Notes under the pieces: generated by a model | The model's database searches: none | What the model was told of the DNA's origin: nothing | Seen by the model: the letters and a program-made list of their open reading frames with translations, nothing else | Origin: JAKQDH01 sp029558835 | Lineage (GTDB): Bacteria; Planctomycetota; Phycisphaerae; UBA1845 | Direction of reading: 5' to 3' | DNA: 64,000 bases | NCBI GenBank assembly: GCA_035356615.1 | Contig: DAOQSN010000011.1 | Location: forward strand, 57,349 to 121,348 | Made by a program: the position numbers and the translations under genes | Shown here: piece by piece, positions 43,391 to 50,746 of the stretch | How the letters are laid out: every line of letters starts with the position of its first letter | Numbering within the stretch: the stretch's first letter is position 1

Positions 43391-43578
43391 AACCCCTCTC
43401 CCCGTGTGCGTGTTTAGCGTGGGTGCCGTGCCCTCACCCGCCGCAGGCGGGGGTGGGCATGTGCCGCGGCAGGCAGGGGCATGCTTACCCGCGACCGCGG
43501 TCGCGGGAAAGCATGGCACCCACAACGCCAAAGACGCTAAACACATACCTCCCCGCGGGAGAGGGGTAGGGGTGAGGG
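43391..43578. repeat. Repeat D (aacccctctcccc ... gggagaggggtaggggtgaggg) split by a family B copy
   Basis: The left half aacccctctcccc is at 43,391-43,403 and the right half ctccccgcgggagaggggta followed by ggggtgaggg is at 43,549-43,578. Between them lies family B copy 3 exactly. An uninterrupted example of the same kind is at 55,241-55,280. This looks like insertion of B into D. Confidence 0.65.
43404..43548. repeat. Family B palindromic repeat, copy 3
   Basis: A 145-nt copy bounded by gtgtgcgtgtttagcgtggg and gacgctaaacacatac, with the perfect palindrome cccgcgaccgcggtcgcggg in the middle and gccgcaggcgggggtgggca to its left. A solo right end gcacgctaaacacgtac lies further on at 43,632-43,650. 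Confidence 0.87.
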
Positions 43579-43941
43579 CAGCGGCGATGAGGGCGCCCCC
43601 TGGTGTAGGTGTCCGCACGCCCGTCGTGCTGGGCACGCTAAACACGTACGCAGGGAAACGGCCAGACGTGAGCGTGGGGGAGGCGACCGGCCCCCGGGCA
43701 CCGGCACGTCCGCCCACCGCATACCAGACGCCAAGCACGTACTCCGCACACGCGTTCAGCAGCCCGCCGAAGAACCGACGGCCCCCCCCGCGCCGCCGGG
43801 CCGCGCAGGCGGTCGCCCACTGTCCCCGGGGGCTCAGGCGCCCGGCGCCGGCGGTGTGGCGCTCGCCGCGGACACACCCGCCAACCACCCACAAAAAGCA
43901 GAAAATCCGCCAGCCAGGGGCTTCTCACCGACACCGGAATC
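43579..43941. other. Intergenic stretch without a supported gene
   Basis: Between repeat D and the small-RNA candidate. Apart from the solo family B end at 43,632-43,650 and a weaker agcacgtac at 43,735 there is nothing I can support; frames here have non-coding composition. Confidence 0.35.
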
Positions 43942-43954
43942 TGGTAACATCCAT

Positions 43955-44110
43955 GGCAAGCGAACACGTCGGGGTGTAGCTCTGCGGAACAGTCTGAGTT
44001 GTTTGTGTCGGGGCGCGAGCATTCCGACGTGCTTTACGTGTCACTCTCCGTCCAATCCCCCATTGGACGGTTCCCCAAGGCCCGGTCCACCCCACCGGGC
44101 CGCTTTATTG
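43955..44110 (+). ncRNA. Candidate small RNA A (paralogue of the one at 48,788)
   Basis: A promoter-like TGGTAACAT (43,942-43,950, with TTCTCA 17 bases upstream) is followed by about 90 variable bases and an exact 78-base block (44,040-44,117) shared with a second locus at 48,875-48,952. The distance from the TGGTAA box to the block is 98 bases here and 100 there. The tract agctctgc sits at the same offset (37th base from the box) in both. Predicted structure: a stem GTCGG/CCGAC at 44,007-44,028, a stem CGTCCAAT/ATTGGACG with loop ccccc at 44,049-44,069, and the terminator at 44,079-44,110. No reading frame is shared. Start coordinate approximate. Confidence 0.5.
44079..44110 (+). terminator. 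Intrinsic terminator of small RNA A
   Basis: Stem GGCCCGGT/ACCGGGCC with loop ccacccc, followed by gctttattg. It lies 270 bases before otsA, so a transcript ending here would not include otsA. Confidence 0.65.
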
Positions 44111-44117
44111 CGCCCCG

Positions 44118-44379
44118 CAACCGATTGCACCAGCCCGGTGGCGGCCGAACGGGCACCTCCCCCCTACTCCCCGGCGGGTCTCGTCCGCGGCGGTAACGTG
44201 CGGTACAATCCCGGTCGGTCCCCGACGAAACCCGGGGGATTCGAGACGGTCCCGGCCGGCCCCCCGCAAGCGCGAGCAGTCGGGCCACGCGCCAGGTATC
44301 GGGCCGCGACCGCTTCTCCCCCACTGCACACGACTCGGGCAGCGGGCACCCGACCAACCAAGTGATCGGAGGCACCACC
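44118..44379. other. Leader region of otsA
   Basis: No gene or clear promoter is recognised; GGAGG at 44,368-44,372 is the otsA ribosome binding site, seven bases before ATG 44,380. Confidence 0.45.
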
Positions 44380-45933
44380 ATGGGACTCGTCATTGTCTCC
44401 AACCGCCTGCCAGTAGTACTTGAGCGCACTGATTCCGGGACACGCGTACGGTCGGGAACCGGCGGGCTGGTGACGGCCCTGGAGCCTGTGCTCCGGCGTT
44501 ACGGCGGTTTATGGATCGGCTGGCCCGGGGAAGCGCCGGAAGACCGTGAGGCGCTCGAGGCCGCGCTGGCCGGGTACAGCGATGCGACCGGATGCGCGTT
44601 GCGCCCCGTTTGGCTCACCCCGGAGGAGCTACAGGGCTTCTACCACGGGTTCTCGAATGAGATCATCTGGCCACTCTTCCACGACCTACAGTCAAGATGT
44701 AATTTCGTGCCCGACTACTGGACCGCCTACGTGGCGGTGAATGAGAAATTCGCCGACGTCGTGGGTGCCGAAACCCAACCTGCCGATTTCGTTTGGGTGC
44801 ACGACTACCACCTCATGGACCTGGGACACCGGCTTCGTTCCCGCGGCCTGCGTAACCCCCTCGGGTTCTTCCTGCACATCCCCTTCCCACCCCCGGACAT
44901 CTTCTTCAAGCTGCCGTGGCGGGCCCAGGTTCTGCATGGGCTCCTGCAATACGACGTCGTGGGCTTCCAGACGCCGCGCGATCGGGACAACTTCACGGAC
45001 TGCGTGCGTAAGTTGATGCCGGCCGTTCGCCTGCGTCGGCGTCGCGGAGGGTTGACGGCCGAGCACCTCAAGCACATGGCGGTGGTGGGCGCATTCCCCA
45101 TTGGGATCGACTACCAGGAATTCGGCGTGGGCGCGGCCACCAGGGAGGTGACGGAGCGTGTGCAGGCGCTGCGTGCGGAGTTGCCGGACCGGCAAATCGT
45201 GCTCGGCCTCGACCGACTCGACTACACCAAGGGCGTGCCCTATCGACTGAAGGCGTTTGCCTTAGCGCTGGAGCGCTACCCCGACTTGCACCGCCGGGTG
45301 ACCCTGCTGCAAGTGGTCATCCCCAGTCGCGAGGCGGTACCCGAGTACCAGGACTTGAAGGCGGAAATCGAACGCCTAGTGTCGCAGATCAACGGGCGCT
45401 TCACCCAGCCGGGATGGATCCCCATCCACTATGTCTTCCGCAGCCTGGAGCGCGAGGAGTTGCTGGCGTACTATCGCACCGCCGACGTTGGCTTCGTCAC
45501 GCCGCTCAAGGACGGCATGAACCTGATTGCCAAAGAGTATTGCGCGTGCCAGGTGGAGGGCGACGGCGTTCTCATTCTCAGCGAGTTCGCCGGGGCCGCC
45601 TCCCAGTTGCACCGCGACGCGATCCTCGTCAACCCGTACGACCTTGAGGCAGTGGCCGACGCGCTCCAGCGTGCGGTCAGCATGTCGCATGCGGAGCGTC
45701 GCCCCGCGATGCGGCGCCTGCGCCGCCTGATGCAGCGCCAGGACGTTTACTGGTGGCTGGACCGGTTCTTGACCGCCTGCGGCGTGGACCTGAAGGCACC
45801 TGCAATCTGCGGACGGGCGGCGTCGGGCACGGTCGCGGACACCGACGGTGCTTCTCCGGCGGGAGCCGCCGGTACCGGGCCAGCAAGCAGAACCCTGCCG
45901 GCTTGGCAGGCCGTGGAGGCCAACCAACGATGA
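44380..45933 (+). CDS. otsA: Trehalose-6-phosphate synthase
   Basis: A 517-residue GT20 retaining glycosyltransferase making trehalose-6-phosphate from UDP-glucose (or another NDP-glucose) and glucose-6-phosphate. Hallmarks: N-terminal GLVIVSNRLPVVLER, GGLWIGWPG, the WVHDYHLMDLG helix, FLHIPFPPPDIFFKLPW, LDRLDYTKGVPYRLKAF with the nucleotide-sugar contacts, and FVTPLKDGMNLIAKEYCA. The last 40 residues are Ala/Thr-rich and probably flexible. GGAGG is seven bases before the ATG. The stop overlaps the next start (ATGA), so synthase and phosphatase are coupled. Trehalose would serve as an osmo- or desiccation protectant or reserve. Confidence 0.95.
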   Translation: MGLVIVSNRLPVVLERTDSGTRVRSGTGGLVTALEPVLRRYGGLWIGWPGEAPEDREALEAALAGYSDATGCALRPVWLTPEELQGFYHGFSNEIIWPLFHDLQSRCNFVPDYWTAYVAVNEKFADVVGAETQPADFVWVHDYHLMDLGHRLRSRGLRNPLGFFLHIPFPPPDIFFKLPWRAQVLHGLLQYDVVGFQTPRDRDNFTDCVRKLMPAVRLRRRRGGLTAEHLKHMAVVGAFPIGIDYQEFGVGAATREVTERVQALRAELPDRQIVLGLDRLDYTKGVPYRLKAFALALERYPDLHRRVTLLQVVIPSREAVPEYQDLKAEIERLVSQINGRFTQPGWIPIHYVFRSLEREELLAYYRTADVGFVTPLKDGMNLIAKEYCACQVEGDGVLILSEFAGAASQLHRDAILVNPYDLEAVADALQRAVSMSHAERRPAMRRLRRLMQRQDVYWWLDRFLTACGVDLKAPAICGRAASGTVADTDGASPAGAAGTGPASRTLPAWQAVEANQR

Positions 45934-48455
45934 GTTCGGACGTCCTGGGTGCCCGCCTCGATGAACTCGCGCACGCCCCCGTGCTGCTGGTTGCCAGTGA
46001 CTTCGATGGAACCATCGCACCCATCGTCTCCAATCCGGAGCAGGCGGAGGCGGACCGCGAGTCGCTGGTGGCGTTGAAGTTGCTGGCGGGGATGCCGCAA
46101 ACCCACGTGGCCATCATCTCGGGTCGCGCCCTGGCCGACCTGGCCGCGCGCACGGCGGACGCCGACGAGCTTCACCTGGTCGGCAGCCACGGCAGCGAGT
46201 TCGAAGCCGGTTTCACCACGCCGCTTCCCGCGCCGGCAAACGACCTGCTTGAGCGTCTGCTGCTGGACGTGGCGAAGATCGCGGAGTCTGCACCGGGCAG
46301 CACGGTGGAGGTCAAGCCTGCCGCCCTCGCCTTCCACTACCGCAATGCCGACGAGCGGGACGCGCTGCGGGCGCTGGAGGCGATCCTCAGCGGGCCCGCC
46401 CGGCGCCCCGGCGTCCACATTCGGCATGGTAAAAAGGTCATCGAGTTGAGTGTCGTCGACACCAACAAGGGACTGGCGCTGCGGCGCATTCGGCAGCGGC
46501 TCGGGGCTTCCGCCGTGCTGTTCCTCGGGGATGACCTCACCGACGAGGACGCGTTCGCAACGCTGGCCGGCCCCGACGTCGGCGTCAAGGTGGGCACCGG
46601 CGAATCCGGGGCCGGTTTCCGCATCGCCGACACCCTTGCGGTCGCCCAAGTGCTGGCCCGCGTGGCCGAGCGCCGCGCGGACTGGCTGGCCGGCTCCCAC
46701 GCCATCCCCATCGAACAGCACGCCCTGCTTTCCGATCAGCGCACGTTGGCACTGGTGGCCCCCAACGGGCGGGTGGTCTGGCTCTGCCTCCCCCGGCTCG
46801 ACTCCTCGGCCGTCTTCGCCGAGTTGCTCGGCGGACCGACGGCCGGGTTCTTCGAGGTCCGATCCGTGGAGTCCACGGCGCCCGGCCGACAGACCTACAT
46901 CGGGGACACGTTCGTTCTGCAGACCCGCTGGCCCGGCCTCACCGTGACGGATTACCTCGACTGCGGCGGCGGGCGGGCCTTCCAGCGCGCGGGACGCACC
47001 GATCTGATTCGCGTCGTGGAAGGTCGTGGACGCGTGCGAGTCACCTTCGCCCCGCGGCTGGACTTCGGGCGCATGCAGACGCGCCTGCGTGTTGTGGACG
47101 TCGGGCTTCAGATCGAGGGCGCTCTGGACCCCCTCGTGCTGCGCGCGCCGGGGCTGGATTGGGAACTGGTGGAGGAGGGACGACATCAGTCGGCCGTCGC
47201 TACCGTAGAGATGACGGACGAGCCGCTGGTCCTCGAGTTGCGCTACGGCACGGCCAGCCTGGCTGAGGACCCCCTTCCCGAGCCGGCGCGCCGACGGCGC
47301 ACCGAGCAGTTCTGGGGCGGGTGGGCGTCCAGCCTGACGCTTCCCGGCGTCGAGCCCGACCTGGTGCGACGCAGCGCCCTGGTGCTGAAGGCGCTCTGCT
47401 ACGGCCCGACCGGCGCGATCGCCGCCGCTGGCACCACGAGCTTGCCGGAATCCGCGGGCGGCGTGCGCAACTGGGATTACCGTTTCTGCTGGCCGCGCGA
47501 CGCGGCCATGGCCGCGGGCGTCCTGGTCCAACTCGGAGCGACCGGGCCGGCCATGAAGCTCCTCGACTGGCTGCTGGGTATCCTCGATCAGCAGGAAACA
47601 CCCACCTTGCTGAGCCCCGTGTACACGGTGACCGGGCAGCACCTCGGCTCCGAGGCGGAGATTGCCGAACTCGCCGGGTATCGCGGCAGCCGCCCCGTAC
47701 GGGTGGGAAATGCCGCCGCCCAACAGGTGCAACTGGACGTGTTTGGTCCGATTGCCGACCTGGTGGCGCTGCTCGCGGAGCACGGAGCGCCCCTGTCCTC
47801 CGAACACTGGCGGATGCTCGAGGCGATGGTGGCCGCCATCATCCACCGCTGGCAGGAGCCCGACCACGGCATCTGGGAGATTCGACACCCACGCCGCCAC
47901 CACGTGCATTCCAAGGTCATGTGCTGGCAGACGGTGGACCGGGCTTTACGGGTGGCACGCTACCTCGGGAAGGATCGGTCCGATTGGATGGCCCTGCGCC
48001 GGGTCATTGCCGATGACGTGCTGGCGCGCGGCTGGCAACCGGAGGCGAATGCGTTCTGCGCCACGTACGACGATCACGAGGCCGACGCGGCCGCCCTCTC
48101 CGTGGGGCTCAGCGGGCTCCTGCCGCCGGACGATCCGCGCGTCCTGGGCACCATTAACCGGGTCGAGCGTCTGCTACGCGACGGCCCGGCAGTGTTTCGT
48201 TATCGCTACGACGACGGTCTGCCCGGCCTGGAAGGCGGCTTTCACCTGTGCACGGGCTGGCTTATCGAGGCGTATGCGCTGGCCGGCCGACTGGACGACG
48301 CCGCCCTCCTCTTTGAGCGGTTGGCCGCCCTCGCCGGCCCCTGCGGGTTGCTGTCCGAGCAGTATGACCCCGGCAACGCAGAGGCACTGGGGAACTTTCC
48401 CCAGGCGTACAGCCACTTGGCCTTAGCCAGCGCCGCCTTGCGGCTGACTCGATAG
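45930..48455 (+). CDS. otsB: Trehalose-6-phosphate phosphatase fused to a GH15 glucoamylase/trehalase-like domain
   Basis: An 841-residue two-domain protein. Residues 1-245 are a HAD-superfamily OtsB: LVASDFDGTIAPI (Asp24, Asp26), IISGRALADL, LVGSHGSEFE, VIELSVVDTNKGLALRRI and FLGDDLTDEDAF at about 199-209. Residues about 260-841 are GH15: LALVAPNGRVVWLCLPRLDS opens the domain, VRNWDYRFCWPRDAAM at 513-528, WQEPDHGIWEIRHPRRHHVH with the general-acid Glu, and CGLLSEQYDPGNAEALGNFP with Glu810 as the likely base. The first domain makes trehalose; the second could hydrolyse trehalose or a glucan. Opposed activities in one chain suggest turnover control or that the GH15 has another substrate. The start overlaps the otsA stop by four bases. 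Confidence 0.93.
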   Translation: MSSDVLGARLDELAHAPVLLVASDFDGTIAPIVSNPEQAEADRESLVALKLLAGMPQTHVAIISGRALADLAARTADADELHLVGSHGSEFEAGFTTPLPAPANDLLERLLLDVAKIAESAPGSTVEVKPAALAFHYRNADERDALRALEAILSGPARRPGVHIRHGKKVIELSVVDTNKGLALRRIRQRLGASAVLFLGDDLTDEDAFATLAGPDVGVKVGTGESGAGFRIADTLAVAQVLARVAERRADWLAGSHAIPIEQHALLSDQRTLALVAPNGRVVWLCLPRLDSSAVFAELLGGPTAGFFEVRSVESTAPGRQTYIGDTFVLQTRWPGLTVTDYLDCGGGRAFQRAGRTDLIRVVEGRGRVRVTFAPRLDFGRMQTRLRVVDVGLQIEGALDPLVLRAPGLDWELVEEGRHQSAVATVEMTDEPLVLELRYGTASLAEDPLPEPARRRRTEQFWGGWASSLTLPGVEPDLVRRSALVLKALCYGPTGAIAAAGTTSLPESAGGVRNWDYRFCWPRDAAMAAGVLVQLGATGPAMKLLDWLLGILDQQETPTLLSPVYTVTGQHLGSEAEIAELAGYRGSRPVRVGNAAAQQVQLDVFGPIADLVALLAEHGAPLSSEHWRMLEAMVAAIIHRWQEPDHGIWEIRHPRRHHVHSKVMCWQTVDRALRVARYLGKDRSDWMALRRVIADDVLARGWQPEANAFCATYDDHEADAAALSVGLSGLLPPDDPRVLGTINRVERLLRDGPAVFRYRYDDGLPGLEGGFHLCTGWLIEAYALAGRLDDAALLFERLAALAGPCGLLSEQYDPGNAEALGNFPQAYSHLALASAALRLTR

Positions 48456-48478
48456 GAACCGGCGAACGGGGAGCCCGC

Positions 48479-48590
48479 GGCGCCATGCCCAACCTCGCCG
48501 CAGGCGAACGCCGGCACGCTGTCGCGACGCTTGCGCGCCCCTGCACCAGCGTCGCCCCCCGTACGGGCGCCGTTGCGCGACCCCGCCATG
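48479..48590. repeat. Degenerate family A-like repeat, copy 8
   Basis: gcgccatgcccaacctcgcc, then gcaggcgaacgccggcacgct, a GC-rich centre, and finally ccccgccatgc. The order resembles family A but the right arm is barely recognisable. Low confidence as a member. Confidence 0.4.
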
Positions 48591-48787
48591 CGTACCCCCC
48601 ACTCGGTCGCACGCGTGCACCCAACCGGGACCAAGCCGTCCTGACGCAAATGCGTTAGGCAAACGCGGAATACCGGTAGCGTGCGGCTGCGGGGGGTCGA
48701 TGCCCGGCACCGGCGCGGCTCACCGGCAGTGCCGAAAAAATCCGCACTTAGGGCTTTGCAATCGGCCAAGGGTGTGGTAATGTACTC

Positions 48788-48945
48788 GCAGAGGCAGCAC
48801 ATCAAGGCACAGCTCTGCTGTAGACCTTGCGCCAGCGACATTGTGGTACGTCGGTTTGGCGACGACATGACTTAGTCACTCTCCGTCCAATCCCCCATTG
48901 GACGGTTCCCCAAGGCCCGGTCCACCCCACCGGGCCGCTTTATTG
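48788..48945 (+). ncRNA. Candidate small RNA B (paralogue of the one at 43,955)
   Basis: The box TGGTAATGT (48,775-48,783), with TTGCAA 16 bases before its hexamer, is followed by about 90 partly similar bases and then the exact 78-base block 48,875-48,952. Shared features with RNA A are listed there: agctctgc at the same offset, a stem before the block (CGTCG/CGACG at 48,849-48,864), a C-rich-loop stem at 48,884-48,904 and the terminator. Compensated differences in the first stem (different bases, still paired) argue for a structured RNA rather than a copied DNA site. It lies 330 bases after the otsB-GH15 gene. Start coordinate approximate. Confidence 0.5.
48914..48945 (+). terminator. Intrinsic terminator of small RNA B
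   Basis: Identical to the terminator at 44,079-44,110: stem GGCCCGGT/ACCGGGCC with loop ccacccc and tail gctttattg. Confidence 0.65.
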
Positions 48946-48975
48946 CGCCCCGGCGCCCATCGAGCCGCGCGCTTG

Positions 48976-49118
48976 GTACGTGTTTACCGTGGGTGCCATG
49001 CCCTCACCCGCCGCAGGCGGGGGTGGGCATGTGCTGCGGCATCCAGAGGCATGCCTACCCGCGACCGCAGTCGCGGGTAAGCACGGCACCCGCCACGCTG
49101 AAGACGCTGAACACGTAA
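48976..49118. repeat. Family B palindromic repeat, copy 4
   Basis: A 143-nt copy bounded by gtacgtgtttaccgtgggtg and gacgctgaacacgta, with gccgcaggcgggggtgggca and cccgcgaccgcagtcgcggg inside. It begins 24 bases after the 78-base small-RNA block. The rest of the gap to 49,405 shows no supported gene; the frame from 49,179 is discussed under rejected items. Confidence 0.85.
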
Positions 49119-49405
49119 CAGCCTTGAGCCCGCGCGGCGATGCCCTGGTTGTCGCACGATTGCGCACGCTCACCTAGAATGACGGAACCGGAAGCCCGCG
49201 CGGGCGCCGTACCGGCGTCGGTACGGTTGCGCGACCGCCTTCGAACACCCGCGCCGCGGTCGATCGTGGTGGAACCACCGCTTCCGTGTGAGGACGATGA
49301 AGCCGCGACGTTGGCCGCGGCCGATTCACGACCGATGGACTGCCCTACAGCGGCGGTGCGCCCAAGCAAGCGCAAGCGCTCCGCGGAAGCTCCCCTGACC
49401 CAGAG

Positions 49406-50746
49406 ATGCTCAGAGTCCTGCTGTCACTCTTTCTCGTCACCGCCCTGCTGGCCGCAGGGACCGCCATTGCGGGCTGGCTGTTCGCCACGCGCGAGCTGCC
49501 GCCGGAACGGCAGGAACTACCGCTCCCCCCGCTGGTGGCCACCTTCACCCTCGCCCCGCGCCAGGTCACCGAGACCTTCACCGGCTACGGCAGCGCTCGG
49601 GCCGAACGCCGCACCACGGTGGCCGCCCAGGTGGCAGGAACCGTCGTGGATCTGCCGGGGCGACTTCGCCCCGGGGCAACCGTCGAGGATGGGCAACCGA
49701 TCATCCAGCTCGATGACCGCGAGTACCGGCACGATCTTGACCGGGCCCAGGCTCAGGTCGCCGCCGACCAAGCCCAGTTGGACCAGCTCGGCATCGAGGA
49801 GACGAACATCCAGCGGTTGCTGGTCATTGCCGAGAAGGAACTGCGCATCGCCGGCGACGAGCGCGACCGTCTGGCCCGGCTCTTCGAGACCGATCTGGCG
49901 CACAAGCGGGAGCTGGACTTAGCTCGCCTCGCTTACGAACAGGTTCACCGCGTCTGGCAGAGTCAGCAGAACGAAGCCGCCGTCCTCCCGACGCGCCGCG
50001 TAGCCCTGGAGGCCGCGCTCCGGGGCCACCAGGCGGCCGCCGGCATTGCCCAACTGAACCTGGAGCGCTGCACCATCCGTGCCCCCTTCCCCGGGGCGAT
50101 CGAGGAGCTGTACGTCGAGGTGGGTGACCGCGTCGGACCCGGCACTCCGCTGCTGGTGCTCATGGACACGAACCGCCTCGAAGTGGCCGTCCACCTGCCG
50201 GTTGGCGTGCGTGACGGCCTGCGCGTGGGGGCGACCTGCACCCTGCAACGCGAGAGCAACCCGCGGACGGACTGGCACGGCGCCATCGCACGCCTGGCGC
50301 CGGCGGCCGACACGCAAACCCGGACCTTCGCGGCCTACGTCCTGCTGAACAACACCGAGCAACCGGAACCCCTGCTGCCCGGTGCGTTCGTTCGCGCGAC
50401 GGTCGAGGGCCCCCGCCACGAAGCGGCCCTGCTCATCCCGCGCGGAGCGATCCGCAACGGCCGAGTGCTGGTGGCACAGGCCGGGTACGCCCGCGGGCGG
50501 CAGGTCACGGTGGACCGCTTCGTACAGGACGAAGCGCTCATCATCGACGGTCTGTCGCCCGGTGAAGAAGTCATCCTGGCACCGCTCGACGTGCTGACGG
50601 ACGGCTCCCCGATTCGCATGCCGACCACGCCGCCGACCACTCCCACCGCCGGCATACCCGCCGCGCCTGACGCCGGCACGCCGCACGGCGCCGCGGAACA
50701 CCCCCCGGCCTCCACACCCCCCTCAGCCTCGGGACGCACGCCATGA
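49406..50746 (+). CDS. RND efflux periplasmic adaptor (membrane fusion protein)
   Basis: A 446-residue HlyD/AcrA-type adaptor linking an RND pump to an outer-membrane channel. One N-terminal helix (VLLSLFLVTALLAAGTAIAG) anchors it. The beta-barrel and lipoyl halves flank an alpha hairpin (DLDRAQAQVAADQAQLDQLG through LAYEQVHRVWQSQQNEAAVL), and the second lipoyl half contains CTIRAPFPGAIEELYVEVGD. The C-terminal 45 residues are Pro/Thr/Ala-rich and probably disordered. No strong ribosome site is seen before the ATG. Its stop overlaps the transporter start. No TolC-like gene is nearby. Confidence 0.9.
   Translation: MLRVLLSLFLVTALLAAGTAIAGWLFATRELPPERQELPLPPLVATFTLAPRQVTETFTGYGSARAERRTTVAAQVAGTVVDLPGRLRPGATVEDGQPIIQLDDREYRHDLDRAQAQVAADQAQLDQLGIEETNIQRLLVIAEKELRIAGDERDRLARLFETDLAHKRELDLARLAYEQVHRVWQSQQNEAAVLPTRRVALEAALRGHQAAAGIAQLNLERCTIRAPFPGAIEELYVEVGDRVGPGTPLLVLMDTNRLEVAVHLPVGVRDGLRVGATCTLQRESNPRTDWHGAIARLAPAADTQTRTFAAYVLLNNTEQPEPLLPGAFVRATVEGPRHEAALLIPRGAIRNGRVLVAQAGYARGRQVTVDRFVQDEALIIDGLSPGEEVILAPLDVLTDGSPIRMPTTPPTTPTAGIPAAPDAGTPHGAAEHPPASTPPSASGRTP

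Noticed and set aside
44040..48952. Composite transposon or integron around the trehalose genes
   Set aside because: No transposase, integrase, inverted terminal repeats or target duplication were seen; the direct repeats are better explained as small-RNA 3' ends.
49179..49405. Possible small gene starting MTEPEARAGAVPASVR before the efflux adaptor
   Set aside because: It has no ribosome binding site, runs out of frame into the adaptor gene and becomes Cys/Ser/Pro-rich shadow sequence. It may simply be leader DNA.
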